A DNA stretch of 64,000 nt from Halorubrum salinarum (GCF_013267195.1 NZ_CP053941.1:186001-250000), one strand, 5' to 3'. Numbered from the stretch's first letter, positions 50,697 to 60,121 are shown. A program made the numbers and translations. The notes: generated by a model from the letters alone, not told the origin.

Positions 50697-53063
50697 TCAC
50701 TCGGGCGTCGCCGAGGAACGCGACTCGAACCGGTCGAGCGCGACCTCCAGCATGTCCGGGCTGACGGGCTGGTACTCCTCGCGCTCGTGCGCCGGGAGGT
50801 ACTCCCGGACGCCGTTCCACGAGTCGCGGGCGTAGCGGGCGTCGAGCAGGACGCGGACGCCCCGCTCGTCCGGCCCGCGGATGACGCGGCCGACCGCCTG
50901 CCGGGCCTTCCGCACGGCGGGGACCGTGAGCGCCGTCTCGAATCCGGACTCGAACCGCCGGTCGTAGGCGGTGATCACCGCCCGCGTCTGCGGCCGCGCC
51001 GTGTTGATGATCGGGACGCCGCAGACGACGGCGGCCGCGAGGCGGTCGCCGCGGTAGTCGACGCCCTCCGTGAGCGTGCCGCGGAGGCTCGTCACCAGCA
51101 CCTTCCCCTCGCCGGCGAAGAAGTCGTCCTTCAGCGATTCCGTCTCGCGGTCGCCGGAGGACTCGTCGAGCAGGACCGGCTTGTCGAGCCGCGCCGAGAG
51201 CGACTCGGCCATCCACGTCGCCTCGGCGTAGCTCGGGGTGCCCACGAGGACGTTCCCGTCGCGGCGCGCGACCGCGGCCGTCGCGTCGAGGTGCGCGAGC
51301 CGCGTCGGGTTCTCCTCGCCGGGCGCGCCGCGGTTCTGGTGGGTGAACTTCGGCGCGTCGACCGCGAGGCTCGCGCGGTTCTCCGCGGGGAACGAGAGGC
51401 CGTACGTCCGCTCGACGACCGGGCGACCGCGCTCCGCGAGGTGGTCGAGCCCGGTCACCTCCCGGAAGAGGTCCATCGGCTCCAGCGTCGCGCTCATGAG
51501 GACGCCGCCGCCGAACTCCGCGAGGCGGTCGCCGATCGGCTCGCTCGGCAGGCAGTTGTGGAGCGCGAGCCGCGCGTTGTACGCCCGGCGCCACGAGTCC
51601 GGCGGCTCCGTCTCGTCGAACGTCCGTTCGAGCTCGATAGCCCGGAAGAAGTCGGTGTGCCCCTCGCGGTACCAGGCGTTGAGGGTGCGGCCGACGCCCG
51701 GGGCCGCGCGCTGCTTGTCCTCATCCTCCAGCGAGTCGAGGACGCGCTTGACGACCGCGCCCACCTGCTCGGCGCGCGCCCAGACGCGCTCGCCGTACCC
51801 CTCGCGGTCCGCCCAGGTCGTGATCTCGTCTTCGCCCGGCTCCTCGGGGTCGCGGAGCGGGATCTCCTCGTCGTCGAGTTCGCGCATCGACGCCCGCCAG
51901 TCCGGGCGCTCGCGGTCGAGGTGCGCGGTCACGCGGCGGTCGAGCTCGCCGCGGAGGTCGGCGTAGAACTCGCGGACGGCCTCGATTTCCTCGACGGTCA
52001 CGTCCGCGTTCGCCAGTTCCCCCCGGACGAGCGCCGCGTCCTCGGACTCCGCGCCCGCCGACTCGAACGAGAGCGGCTGGACGACGCGGGTGAGCTCGTT
52101 CTCGGCGTCGCGGAGGCTCGCGTCGGCGACCGCGTCGCTCACGAGGTCGCGGACGCGCGGTTCGAGCATGTGCGCCTCGTCGCAGACGACGAACGTCGAG
52201 TCGTCCAACAGCGCGCCGGTGAACGTCCCGGTCGTCACGGGGTCGAACGCGTGGTAGTAGTTGCCGATCACGACCTCGACCTCCGGGACAAGCGCGCCCA
52301 TGATCGAGTGGGGACAGGAGCCGTGGCCCGCGGCGAGCCGGACCAGCTCGTCGGCGTCGACGTGGCCGAGCTCGGTTACGTCGAACGGGACCGCCTCCGC
52401 GGGGTCGCCGTCCTCCGGGAGGTCGTCGAGGAAACCGGCGTAGAACGGGCAGAACTCGACGTCATCGTACTCCTCGGTGTCCGGGCGGTACGGAGTGGGC
52501 TCGCCGTCGACGGAGAGGTAGTCGGCGGCGGGCCCGTCGGCGGGCGAGCCGGCGTCGGTCCCGGAGTCCATGAGTCCGACCTGCTGGCTGCGCGCCTCGC
52601 TCACGAGGTTCGAGGTCGTCGTCGCCCCGCCGTCGCCGACGAGGTTGCGCGTGCGCTCGCGGAGCCCCTCGCAGCGCTCGTAGACGTTCTCGCGGTCGAT
52701 CCCGCCGCGGTTCTCTCTCGCGTACGGACACACGTCCGCCTTGCCGACGAGGGTGAGCCCGGAGACCGGGTCGTACCCCTCGGGGAGGTCGCCGTTTATC
52801 GTCCGCAGGTCCGTCTCGAACTGGCGCAGCTGCTGTTTGACGCTGGTGAGGACGAAGACGCGCTCGAAGTCGGAGTCCGGGTCGCGGACGCGGTCGAGGC
52901 CCGCGGTGAGCGCGAGCATCGTCTTCCCCGTCCCGCAGGCGCCCTCGAGGGCGAGGAAGCCGCCGTCGTCGGCGGCCTCGACGGCGGCGTCGATGCCGTC
53001 GGCCTGTTCGGGGTACGGTTCGGGGTGGCCGAAGAGGTCGGCCCACGGGGGCGAATCGGTCAC
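50697..53063 (-). CDS. XPD/DinG-type iron-sulfur DNA helicase
   Basis: 788 aa superfamily 2 helicase. Walker A is GACGTGKT (about 41-48), DEAH is in VVCDEAHMLEP, and the C-terminal QAVGRVIRGPDERGV is motif VI. Four Cys in the order VCPYARE, YERCEG, FCPFYAG and GSCPHS can bind the 4Fe-4S cluster that defines this family. Compared with archaeal XPD it has extra acidic segments between the second and third Cys. Likely role: unwinding DNA in repair. It begins after a TATA-like CGTTTAACTC. Confidence 0.9.
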   Translation of the reverse strand: MTDSPPWADLFGHPEPYPEQADGIDAAVEAADDGGFLALEGACGTGKTMLALTAGLDRVRDPDSDFERVFVLTSVKQQLRQFETDLRTINGDLPEGYDPVSGLTLVGKADVCPYARENRGGIDRENVYERCEGLRERTRNLVGDGGATTTSNLVSEARSQQVGLMDSGTDAGSPADGPAADYLSVDGEPTPYRPDTEEYDDVEFCPFYAGFLDDLPEDGDPAEAVPFDVTELGHVDADELVRLAAGHGSCPHSIMGALVPEVEVVIGNYYHAFDPVTTGTFTGALLDDSTFVVCDEAHMLEPRVRDLVSDAVADASLRDAENELTRVVQPLSFESAGAESEDAALVRGELANADVTVEEIEAVREFYADLRGELDRRVTAHLDRERPDWRASMRELDDEEIPLRDPEEPGEDEITTWADREGYGERVWARAEQVGAVVKRVLDSLEDEDKQRAAPGVGRTLNAWYREGHTDFFRAIELERTFDETEPPDSWRRAYNARLALHNCLPSEPIGDRLAEFGGGVLMSATLEPMDLFREVTGLDHLAERGRPVVERTYGLSFPAENRASLAVDAPKFTHQNRGAPGEENPTRLAHLDATAAVARRDGNVLVGTPSYAEATWMAESLSARLDKPVLLDESSGDRETESLKDDFFAGEGKVLVTSLRGTLTEGVDYRGDRLAAAVVCGVPIINTARPQTRAVITAYDRRFESGFETALTVPAVRKARQAVGRVIRGPDERGVRVLLDARYARDSWNGVREYLPAHEREEYQPVSPDMLEVALDRFESRSSATPE

Positions 53064-53172
53064 GAGGGCGAGTTACGCGCCATCCGAGTTAAACGCTTCA
53101 TCGGCGGCACGGCGCGGGGGGTCCGCGACGCGTCGCTGTCGCGGCCGAGGGCGGCGCGGAGGCGGTGCGGCC

Positions 53173-53829
53173 TCACTCCACGATGTCGTGGAGGTCGGAG
53201 AGCCGCTCTATCTCCCAGGTCGGCCAGACGTTCAGCTCCCAGTCGCGGCGGTGGGGACGGCGGATGAACGCCGAGTCGATGCCGGCGTTCTCGGCGGCGC
53301 GCACGTCCGACTCGTTGTCGCCGACGAACAGGGCGTTGTCGGCGTCGAGGTCGCCGAGCGCCTGCTCGATGTAGTGGGGGTTCGGCTTGCGGAGCTGGAG
53401 CGAGTGGATCGTCGGCTCGCGGCCGTACGCGGCGCCCATGCGGTCGAAGCCGTCGAAGTGGTCGACGAGGAAGTCGACGGTCGCCTGCTGGTTCGACGAG
53501 ACGATCCCCATCTGGACGTCGAGGTCCTGGAGCTCGTCGAGGTCGTCGTACGGGGTCTTGCGCCCCTCGCGGGCCTCCTGCTGTTGGGCCCGCGACACCA
53601 CGTCGTCGCGCGTCCGCCAGAACGACCCCGGATCGAGGTCGTACGTCTGGCAGACGGTGCCGACGCTGCCGGGGGTCGCACCGATGGTCATCTGCTCTAC
53701 GTCGTCCGGATCGGGCTCCTCGACGCCGCACTCTTCGAACGCGTCCCGGGTCGCGTCCCGGAGCACGTCGAAGCGCGTGCGGCCCACGAGGACACCGTCG
53801 TTGTCGAACACGACGGTATCGTACGTCAT
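53173..53829 (-). CDS. HAD-family hydrolase
   Basis: 218 aa. Nucleophile Asp9 and acid Asp11 in VFDNDGVL, then Ser/Asn in GIVSSNQQATV, Lys in LRKPNPHYI and the acidic pair in FVGDNESDVRAAENAG. An alpha-helical cap at about 15-85 places it in the phosphoglycolate-phosphatase-like group. The substrate is not predictable. It lies 110 bases upstream of the XPD/DinG helicase on the same strand. Confidence 0.9.
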   Translation of the reverse strand: MTYDTVVFDNDGVLVGRTRFDVLRDATRDAFEECGVEEPDPDDVEQMTIGATPGSVGTVCQTYDLDPGSFWRTRDDVVSRAQQQEAREGRKTPYDDLDELQDLDVQMGIVSSNQQATVDFLVDHFDGFDRMGAAYGREPTIHSLQLRKPNPHYIEQALGDLDADNALFVGDNESDVRAAENAGIDSAFIRRPHRRDWELNVWPTWEIERLSDLHDIVE

Positions 53830-53966
53830 AGCACCTATTCACGGCGAGGCGGGATAAGGGTTTCAGTGGCGGTCTCACCGGCGAGAATCGACGCGAGCCC
53901 CCGTCGCTCCGTCGACGGGCGGGAGGCGTCGGGCGGTTTTACCCGGTCGCGGGCCGTGGGCCCCGT

Positions 53967-54416
53967 ATGCGCGTCAGCGTCATCGGCGGGAGCTCGGTCG
54001 GTCCGGAGACCGCGGCGGTCGCGGAGGCCCTCGGCGAACGGCTCGCGGAGCGCGGCCACGTCGTCGTCTGCGGCGGGCTGGGGGGCGTCATGGAGGCGGT
54101 CTGCCGCGGGGCCCGCGCGGCGGGCGGCGAGACGATCGGGATCCTCCCGACGGACGACCGCGGGGACGCGAACCCACACGTCACGACCCCGATCGCGACG
54201 GGGATGGGCCACGCGCGCAACGCGCTCGTCGTGATGAACGGCGACGCCGCCGTCGCGGTCGACGGCGCGGGCGGCACGCTCTCCGAGATCGGGCTCGCGC
54301 TCGCGCAGGGGCGCCCCGTGGCCGGGCTCGACACCCACGCCGTCGACGGGGTCGAGGCCGTCGACTCGCCCGCGGCGGCGGTCGAGTACGTCGAACGGGC
54401 CGCGCGGACGGACTGA
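53967..54416 (+). CDS. TIGR00725-type SLOG nucleotide-binding protein
   Basis: 149 aa, LOG/SLOG-like Rossmann fold: VSVIGGSS at the start, VVCGGLGGVMEAVCRGARAAGG, and the DGAGGTLSEIGLALAQGRPV segment that replaces the PGGxGT motif of cytokinin-activating LOG enzymes. Members may bind nucleotides or nucleotide-derived signals; biochemical role is unknown. Stand-alone gene. Confidence 0.87.
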   Translation: MRVSVIGGSSVGPETAAVAEALGERLAERGHVVVCGGLGGVMEAVCRGARAAGGETIGILPTDDRGDANPHVTTPIATGMGHARNALVVMNGDAAVAVDGAGGTLSEIGLALAQGRPVAGLDTHAVDGVEAVDSPAAAVEYVERAARTD

Positions 54417-54629
54417 CGGGGTAGGGTCGACGCTCGGCCGCCGGTCGGGCGTGTTATCAGAGAAGTCCGGGGCAGAACCGCGGTTTACAGCTCCGGCACC
54501 GCCGGTGGCTCCGACCGAACCGCTCGCAGTTCGCCACGCCTCGACGAGCGCACCGGCGCTCGGCGACGCCGGGCCCATCTCATCCGTCATCGGACGTGAC
54601 TGCGGGATCGACTCCGGGCGCGAACTCGG

Positions 54630-54645
54630 TAATTAGATGTAATTA
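54630..54645. promoter_or_regulatory. Two TAATTA boxes 10 bases apart before the RHH gene
   Basis: TAATTA-GATG-TAATTA, two palindromic hexamers repeated at exactly one helical turn. They lie just upstream of a TATA-like TTTATC at 54649-54654 and stand out in GC-rich DNA. They are candidate autoregulatory sites for the ribbon-helix-helix protein encoded at 54680. Confidence 0.5.
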
Positions 54646-54679
54646 AGATTTATCAGGCCGCGGCGAAACGGATCCGGCA

Positions 54680-54880
54680 ATGAGCGATTACACCACGATC
54701 TCGCTGCGGAAGGAGTTCGTCGCGGACGTGGAGGCGTACATCGAAGACGAGCCGTTCGGCTCGGTCAAGGAGTTCGTGAAACACGTCGTCGTCCAGGAGA
54801 TGGAGTCCGACGAGGGGGTCTCCGAGGCGGAGGCGAAACAGATCGCCCAGAAGCTCCGGGATCTGGGGTACATGGAATGA
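54680..54880 (+). CDS. Ribbon-helix-helix (CopG-like) protein
   Basis: 66 aa. The N-terminal strand (YTTISLRKEFVADVEAYI) and following helices fit a ribbon-helix-helix DNA-binding dimer, with SVKEFVKHVVVQEMESDEG. The C-terminal end is acidic. It overlaps the next gene (ATGA at 54877-54880), a membrane protein. This could be a small regulatory pair; it does not look like a toxin-antitoxin module because the partner is a membrane protein with no toxin motif. Confidence 0.82.
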   Translation: MSDYTTISLRKEFVADVEAYIEDEPFGSVKEFVKHVVVQEMESDEGVSEAEAKQIAQKLRDLGYME

Positions 54881-55092
54881 GCGGGCGGCACCGGAGGGCG
54901 GGGTCGAGCGCTCTCGACGAAATCGAGCGCGCCGACCTCCTCCTGCTCGCCATCCCGCTCGCCTTCTGCGCCGCGTACGCGGCCGCGTCGCTCGTCGCCC
55001 GCGGGTACACGGTCCCCGTCGCCGGCGGCTCGCTCGCGGCCGGCGCCCTCGTGGTCGACGGGCTCTTCGTGAACCCGCCCGACGAGGCGTGA
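54877..55092 (+). CDS. Small membrane protein coupled to the RHH gene
   Basis: 71 aa. Two hydrophobic helices (ADLLLLAIPLAFCAAYAAASLVA and VAGGSLAAGALVVDGLFV) and an acidic end. ATGA overlap with the ribbon-helix-helix gene implies coupled translation. No family recognised; the pairing is reminiscent of the HTH/membrane operon at 34823-35463 but unrelated in sequence. Confidence 0.75.
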   Translation: MSGRHRRAGSSALDEIERADLLLLAIPLAFCAAYAAASLVARGYTVPVAGGSLAAGALVVDGLFVNPPDEA

Positions 55093-55265
55093 GGAACATT
55101 CAGGACGAGGACGGCGCTCCCGTAGCCGTGTGTGACACGGAGCGCGCCTCGGCCGATTCAACCGCCTCCCGCTCACTCGATGGCGAGACGTGAGGGAGGC
55201 CGGACGGGAGAGTCGGCAGTCGGTTCGAGCAATATTTTTCACAGATTAATGACATTCCGTCGAAT

Positions 55266-56072
55266 ATGATCAGAGAATGGGCTCGGACGCACGAGATCGC
55301 GGCTTTCGTGCTCGTCGCCTTCGGCTGGACGTGGACGTGGGATGCGCTCTACTACGTCTTCGACTGGGGCGAACTCCTCCCCGTCACCCTGGGGCGACAG
55401 TGGGGCGTCCCGATCGCCGCGCTCGCGGTCGTCTGGGCCGGGAACCTCTCGGTCCGGGAGTGGCTCGGACGTGTGCTCGACTGGCGACTTCGTCCCGTCC
55501 TGTTTGGTGCCGCCCTTCTCGTCCCGTTGTTCATCACGAACGTCCAGCCCGTCGTCCGTTCGCTCGGCGGGGGATCGGTGTCCTACTCGCCGCCCGGGAG
55601 CCTGCCCGCCATCGCGCTGTTCGTGGTCGCACAGGTGCTCCTCTTGGGCGGTGTCGAAGAGATCGGCTGGCGCGGATTCCTCCAGCCGCGTGTTCAGGAG
55701 TCGACGTCCGTACTGACCGCCGGACTCGGGATCGGCGTCCTCTGGTGGGTCTGGCATCTCCCGCTGTTCATCGGTCACGAGCAGTACACGCTCGAACCGG
55801 CCTTCCTCGCCCAGTACACGCTGTTCGTCGTCGGCGCGTCCGCGGTGTTCGGGGCGCTCGTGAACCTCACCGAGGGCAGCGTGCTCCCGCTGATGCTGAT
55901 GCACGGAACCGTGAATTTAGGGCCGGTCCTATCGGGGTCCGGCGGCGTGCTGGACGGAACGGGGCTCGTCCCAGTAGTCGTCGGGGCGGGCCTGTGGTGG
56001 GCGATAGTCTTCGTTCTCGCGCTCCGGCACGGGCGGGCGATGGTGCCGGCAGGCGCCGTCACGCCCGGATGA
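55266..56072 (+). CDS. CPBP-family intramembrane metalloprotease
   Basis: 268 aa with about eight hydrophobic segments. The CPBP/Abi active-site motifs are present: Glu-Glu-x-x-x-Arg in LGGVEEIGWRGFLQPR, the second in VLWWVWHLPLFIGH, and His in LMLMHGTVN. Such proteases cleave membrane-anchored substrates; some act in bacteriocin immunity. The substrate is unknown. An AT-rich TATTTTTCACAG lies about 30 bases upstream. Confidence 0.9.
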   Translation: MIREWARTHEIAAFVLVAFGWTWTWDALYYVFDWGELLPVTLGRQWGVPIAALAVVWAGNLSVREWLGRVLDWRLRPVLFGAALLVPLFITNVQPVVRSLGGGSVSYSPPGSLPAIALFVVAQVLLLGGVEEIGWRGFLQPRVQESTSVLTAGLGIGVLWWVWHLPLFIGHEQYTLEPAFLAQYTLFVVGASAVFGALVNLTEGSVLPLMLMHGTVNLGPVLSGSGGVLDGTGLVPVVVGAGLWWAIVFVLALRHGRAMVPAGAVTPG

Positions 56073-56175
56073 AGACGCCCGTCAGTCACTGGTTTCGACG
56101 GGAGCGGGAGCGATGTGTGGCCCCCGCCGCGGGAGTGATCGGGAGCAAGAAAGCTGTTGCCTCCGCTGCGCCGCC

Positions 56176-57219
56176 CTACCAGGTGTCGTGGAACGTGTCG
56201 AACTCGATCGAGTCGAGCGGCTTCTCGCCGATGGCGGCCTCGTACTCGCCGGGCGTCAGCATCGGCTTGTGGAAGCGCGGGCCGTCGTCGGTCGTGATCC
56301 GCGGACAGCCGGTGTTGACGAACGCGTCCATGTCGAAGTTGCGCAGGCGGTCCGGCGTCACCTCGTCCATGGTGATCAGGTAGGCGTTCTCGTTGTTGTC
56401 GACGATCTCCTGGGCCTTCTCCCAGCGGCCCTGGCCGATCTTCGTACAGAAGATGACGCCCCACTTCTCGGCGTCCATCGCCTTGTGGACCGCGGCGTAC
56501 CGCTGCTTGAGGAACTGGTCGTGCTCGGCGATCGACACCGCGTTGTTGACGGGGTCAGCGATGACGACGCGCTTGTCCGGGTGCTCCATGGCGAGCCCGA
56601 CCGGGTGGAACTTCCCGCCGCCGACGTACAGCACCTGCTCGGCGTCGATGTCCGCGGAGGCGTAGTTACAGCCGAGCACCTGCCCCTCCTTGGTGAGGCG
56701 ATCGTCGCCCCGGCGGGTGTGGACCTCGTAGCCGCGCTCCTCTAACCAGTCGGTCATCTCCTCGAAGCGGTTCATGTGCTGGGCCGTCGTGACGAGGCCC
56801 ACGTCAGGGTCCTCCTCGGGGGGCGCCAGTTCCTCGTCGAGCGCGTCCTCCATGATCGGGAAGGGGTCGACGTTCGAGAAGAGGGGAACGTAGACGATGC
56901 TGTCGGACTCCTTCATCGGCGTGTGGCCGAAGTGGACGAACACGTCCGTCCGGCGCATCAGGTACGTGTCGAGGTCGCAGGCGCCGTAACAGGGCTGCCC
57001 GGAGAGCATGAACGTCACGTCGTCGGGCGCGACCTCGCGGAGGTCGTCGGCGACCTTCGGGCCGCGGCGCTTCAGTCCCTCGGGGAACTGGAGGCCGACC
57101 TTCGAGGCGTCGCGCTCCTCGATGGCTTCGAGGATCCGGTCGAGTTCGTAGTCCCACTCTCGGTCGTGTTTGAGGGCCATCCCCGTCTTCGTCAGGTCGC
57201 CCTCAGTAGAGCCGCTCAT
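56176..57219 (-). CDS. dph2: Diphthamide biosynthesis enzyme Dph2
   Basis: 347 aa. First step of diphthamide synthesis: transfers the aminocarboxypropyl group of S-adenosylmethionine to a His of elongation factor aEF2 by radical chemistry. Three cluster-binding Cys of the family are seen: in QPCYGACD, VLGCNYASAD and NTGCPRIT. Archaeal Dph2 acts as a homodimer with a 4Fe-4S cluster. A TATA-like CGTTTAACC lies about 30 bases upstream. Confidence 0.95.
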   Translation of the reverse strand: MSGSTEGDLTKTGMALKHDREWDYELDRILEAIEERDASKVGLQFPEGLKRRGPKVADDLREVAPDDVTFMLSGQPCYGACDLDTYLMRRTDVFVHFGHTPMKESDSIVYVPLFSNVDPFPIMEDALDEELAPPEEDPDVGLVTTAQHMNRFEEMTDWLEERGYEVHTRRGDDRLTKEGQVLGCNYASADIDAEQVLYVGGGKFHPVGLAMEHPDKRVVIADPVNNAVSIAEHDQFLKQRYAAVHKAMDAEKWGVIFCTKIGQGRWEKAQEIVDNNENAYLITMDEVTPDRLRNFDMDAFVNTGCPRITTDDGPRFHKPMLTPGEYEAAIGEKPLDSIEFDTFHDTW

Positions 57220-57312
57220 GTCGACCGAATTGTGCGGCTGGACGGTTAAACGGCGCGTTCGACCCCGAGCGTCGTTCCGGGCGGTCGCGACCGTCGCTGG
57301 CCCGCCGGGAGT

Positions 57313-58011
57313 TCAGGGGCCGTCGGCGGCGAGCAGTCGGGCGATCCACGCCCTCGGTCCGGGGAGGATCGCTCCCTTCTCGACGGCGACCGGGTCGCGG
57401 GCGACGTCGAACGGCGCTCGCCCGGCGTCGTCGCGTGCGGCGTCCCGAGGGGACCAGACCAACTCGGTGTCGGAGCCGCCGGGCGCGTCGCCGCGGACCG
57501 CCCACCCCGGCTCGCCGCGGACCGTGAGGCGGTCGGCGGCGAGGTACCGCGCGCCCTCGCCGCCCATGACGAAGGGAGTCGAGGGCGAGGCGGGCGTCAA
57601 GGGAGTGAAGACCGCGACGCCGAGGTGCCGCTCCGTCGCGTTCGGGTCGCGGTAGTCGACGACGAGCGTATCGCCATCGAGCCGGGCGCTGAGGTCCCTC
57701 GGCTCCGCGACGCCGTCCCGGGCCGCCTCGGCCGCGACCGCGCGACGGAGGGACTCGTTCGCCGCGAGCGCCTCCGCGCCGGCCGCGAGGTCGGCGCGCG
57801 CCCGCCAGGTGGTCGAGCCGTTCGCGTGAATCGTGACGGTCAGTTCGCTCTCGCCGGCGACCACGCGCTCGCCGCTCGGCGTGGTTCGGTCGAGATCGCA
57901 GACGCCGCAGACGGGCGTCGGCGGGGCGCGGGCGTCGACGGCCGGGACGGCGACCGCCGCGGTCGCGCAGAGGAGCAGTGCGACCAACAGGGGGAGGGCG
58001 CGGGGACGCAT
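57313..58011 (-). CDS. Exported protein, function unknown
   Basis: 232 aa. A signal peptide (residues about 1-27, MRPRALPLLVALLLCATAAVA) is followed closely by a CxxC (CGVCDLD) and a soluble domain with two short beta-rich halves (TVTIHANGSTTWRARADLA; VVDYRDPNATERHLGVAVF). No membrane helix near the C-terminus. No family recognised. It is divergent from the esterase gene at 58117. Confidence 0.75.
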   Translation of the reverse strand: MRPRALPLLVALLLCATAAVAVPAVDARAPPTPVCGVCDLDRTTPSGERVVAGESELTVTIHANGSTTWRARADLAAGAEALAANESLRRAVAAEAARDGVAEPRDLSARLDGDTLVVDYRDPNATERHLGVAVFTPLTPASPSTPFVMGGEGARYLAADRLTVRGEPGWAVRGDAPGGSDTELVWSPRDAARDDAGRAPFDVARDPVAVEKGAILPGPRAWIARLLAADGP

Positions 58012-58116
58012 GCGACCGGTGCTACTCCGGGAGCGGGCAAGTATCCTGTGGCGCCCGGGGAGGACGCGCTGCCGCGGCCGACGGACCTAACCGCCGCCCT
58101 CGCCAACCGCGCACCG

Positions 58117-58776
58117 ATGACCGACATTCCGCTCGAACACGTTCACGTCGCGCCGGACGACGAGGCCGACGGCGAGCCCGCGCCCGCCGTCTTCGTCCTC
58201 CACGGCCGCGGCGCCGACGAGGAGGACTTGCTCCCCGTCGCCGCCGAGCTGCCGGGCGACCGCCACGTCGTCAGCCTCCGCGCGCCCGACCCGCTCCAGG
58301 GCGGGTACACGTGGTACGAACTCGACCTCTCGGCGGGCGGGCTGGAGTCGAGCCAGCCGGACTCCGAGGACTTCCGCCGGAGCCTCGATCTGATCGTCGA
58401 GAGCGTCGAGGGCGCCGTCGACGCGTACGGGCTCGACGCCGACCGGATCGGCCTGCTCGGGTTCAGCCAGGGCGCGATCACGAGCCTCTCGCTCCTCCTC
58501 GAAGCCCCCGACCGCTACGCGTGGGTCGTCGCGCTCCACGGCTACCTCGCGGAGTCGCACGCCGACCTCGACCCGGCGGGCATCGAGGGCAAGCCGGTCT
58601 TCGTCGGCGCGGGCGCCGGCGACCGCGTGATCCCCGAGTCGCGGACGCAGGCGGCGGTCGAACGGCTTGAAGCCGTCGGCGCCGACGTCGCTCACGGGAG
58701 CTTCCCGGGCGGGCACGGCATCGGCCCGCAGGAGCTCGAAGCGGTCGTCGAGTTCGTCGGGTCGCGGACGGCGTAG
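58117..58776 (+). CDS. Phospholipase/carboxylesterase family hydrolase
   Basis: 219 aa alpha/beta hydrolase. Oxyanion-hole HGRGADEEDLLPV, nucleophile Ser in GLLGFSQGAI, acid Asp in GAGDRVIPESRT and His in GGHGIGPQE form the full triad. Resembles bacterial carboxylesterase YpfH/Est and acyl-protein thioesterase; natural substrate unknown. The start at 58117 (MTDIPLEHVHVAP) is chosen for the family N-terminus. Confidence 0.9.
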   Translation: MTDIPLEHVHVAPDDEADGEPAPAVFVLHGRGADEEDLLPVAAELPGDRHVVSLRAPDPLQGGYTWYELDLSAGGLESSQPDSEDFRRSLDLIVESVEGAVDAYGLDADRIGLLGFSQGAITSLSLLLEAPDRYAWVVALHGYLAESHADLDPAGIEGKPVFVGAGAGDRVIPESRTQAAVERLEAVGADVAHGSFPGGHGIGPQELEAVVEFVGSRTA

Positions 58777-58845
58777 GGCGCGCGGGAAACCGACTCGGAG
58801 CCCCGGCTCCGGCAGGTTCAAACCGCTCGCCCACGACGTTCGGGT

Positions 58846-59220
58846 ATGAGCGTCGAACAGGTCTCCATCGAGGACCTCGGCCGAGAGCTCGGCGAGCGGA
58901 TCGCCGAAACCCCGGAGTACGAGCGCTTCGAGGAGGCGAGAGCCGCGGTCCAGCGCGACGAGGAGGTCCAGCAGCGAATCGACGAGTTCGAGCAGCTCCG
59001 CGCGGAGTTCATGCAGGCCCGGCAGACCGGGCAGGCGACGAACGCCGAGCTCCAGCGCGTCCAGGAGGCGCAAGACGAGCTCCACTCGATGCCGGTGATG
59101 AGCGAGTACCTCGACGCGCAGGAGGAACTGGAGGACACGCTCGAAGCGGTCAACGAGGCCATCTCGGAGCCGCTCGCGGTGGACTTCGGCGGCGAGGCCG
59201 GCGGCTGCTGTCAGGACTGA
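58846..59220 (+). CDS. YlbF/YmcA-family protein
   Basis: 124 aa, all-helical. The segments ELGERIAETPEYERFEEARAAVQRDEEVQQRIDEF and PVMSEYLDAQEELEDTLEAVNEAISEPL match the YlbF/YmcA fold. In Bacillus the relatives form a complex that affects RNA maturation; archaeal roles are not known. The C-terminal end GGEAGGCCQD contains two adjacent Cys, as in the iron-sulfur-binding Bacillus proteins. Confidence 0.85.
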   Translation: MSVEQVSIEDLGRELGERIAETPEYERFEEARAAVQRDEEVQQRIDEFEQLRAEFMQARQTGQATNAELQRVQEAQDELHSMPVMSEYLDAQEELEDTLEAVNEAISEPLAVDFGGEAGGCCQD

Positions 59221-59318
59221 CCCGCGGGCCGGTCCCGTCTTGACTGCGCCGAAGAAATCACCGCACCGCGGCGCGTCGCCGACCGACTCCTTATCCCGGA
59301 TCCCGACCCATCCTCGCC

Positions 59319-60017
59319 GTGATAGCCGTCGCCGGCGGGAAGGGCGGAAGCGGAAAGACGACGACTACCCTCGGGCTCGCCCGCGCGCTCTCGCGGCGCG
59401 GCGCGCCGGTGGTCGCGGCCGACGCCGACTGGGACCTGCCGAACCTCGCGCGGTTGGCCGCGGAAACCGGCGCCGAGCCGCCGAGGGTCGACCCCGGCGG
59501 CCGCGCCGACGAGGCGGCGGCGCGGACCGTCCTCGACGCGATTCGCGACGCTGAGCCGATCCGTCCGGACCGCTCGGCCCCGACGGTCCTCGCGGCGCCG
59601 GACGCGCCGCGGTCGGTCGACGCCGGCGCGACGTTCGACGCCCTCGCGGGGGCGACGCCGGACGGGGCGCCGGTACTGCTCGACAGTCCCGCGGGCGCGT
59701 CGCCGGACGTGGCCGCGCCCCTGCGGGCGGCGGACCGCGCGCTGATCGCGACGCCGCTTAGGCGCGCCGCGCTCCGCGACGCCGCGAAGACGGCGGCGAT
59801 CGCCCGGCGGCTCGGCTGCCCGGCGGTCGGCGCGGTCGTGATCGGGGAGGCGAGCGTGCCGGACCGAGTGGCGAGCCTGCTCGGCTGTCCCGTCCTCGGC
59901 GCGATCCCGGACGGCGGCGGCGCCCCGCTGTCCGACCCGGCCGTCCGGAGCGCGTACGACGACCTCGCCTCGCGGCTCTGCGAGACCGCGGCGGCGAGCG
60001 GGTGGCAGGTCGCGTGA
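59319..60017 (+). CDS. MinD/ParA-like ATPase
   Basis: 232 aa beginning at GTG, with a TATA-like CTTATCCC about 25 bases upstream. The deviant Walker A GGKGGSGKTTTT is complete, followed by VAADADWDLPNLARL and a switch-II-like LLDSPAGAS. It is short, with no membrane-targeting helix evident at the C-terminus. Haloarchaea have many MinD-like paralogues, some of which position envelope structures. The next gene encodes a RecA-like protein with a degenerate P-loop, probably a partner. Confidence 0.85.
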   Translation: MIAVAGGKGGSGKTTTTLGLARALSRRGAPVVAADADWDLPNLARLAAETGAEPPRVDPGGRADEAAARTVLDAIRDAEPIRPDRSAPTVLAAPDAPRSVDAGATFDALAGATPDGAPVLLDSPAGASPDVAAPLRAADRALIATPLRRAALRDAAKTAAIARRLGCPAVGAVVIGEASVPDRVASLLGCPVLGAIPDGGGAPLSDPAVRSAYDDLASRLCETAAASGWQVA

Positions 60018-60121
60018 GGATCGCGCCTACGGGCGACGCCGGAGCGGCGGACGACGGGGTCGCGACCGGCCGAGAGGGCCGCCATCGACAGACCCAAGCC
60101 TCCACGGGCGGCAGCGATCGT

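Noticed and set aside
54451-54636. Possible small gene before the RHH gene
   Set aside because: No TATA box at the right place, no conserved features; the gap appears to be non-coding apart from the TAATTA boxes.
54680-55092. RHH/membrane gene pair as a toxin-antitoxin system
   Set aside because: The second protein has two membrane helices and no toxin signature; coupling alone is not enough.
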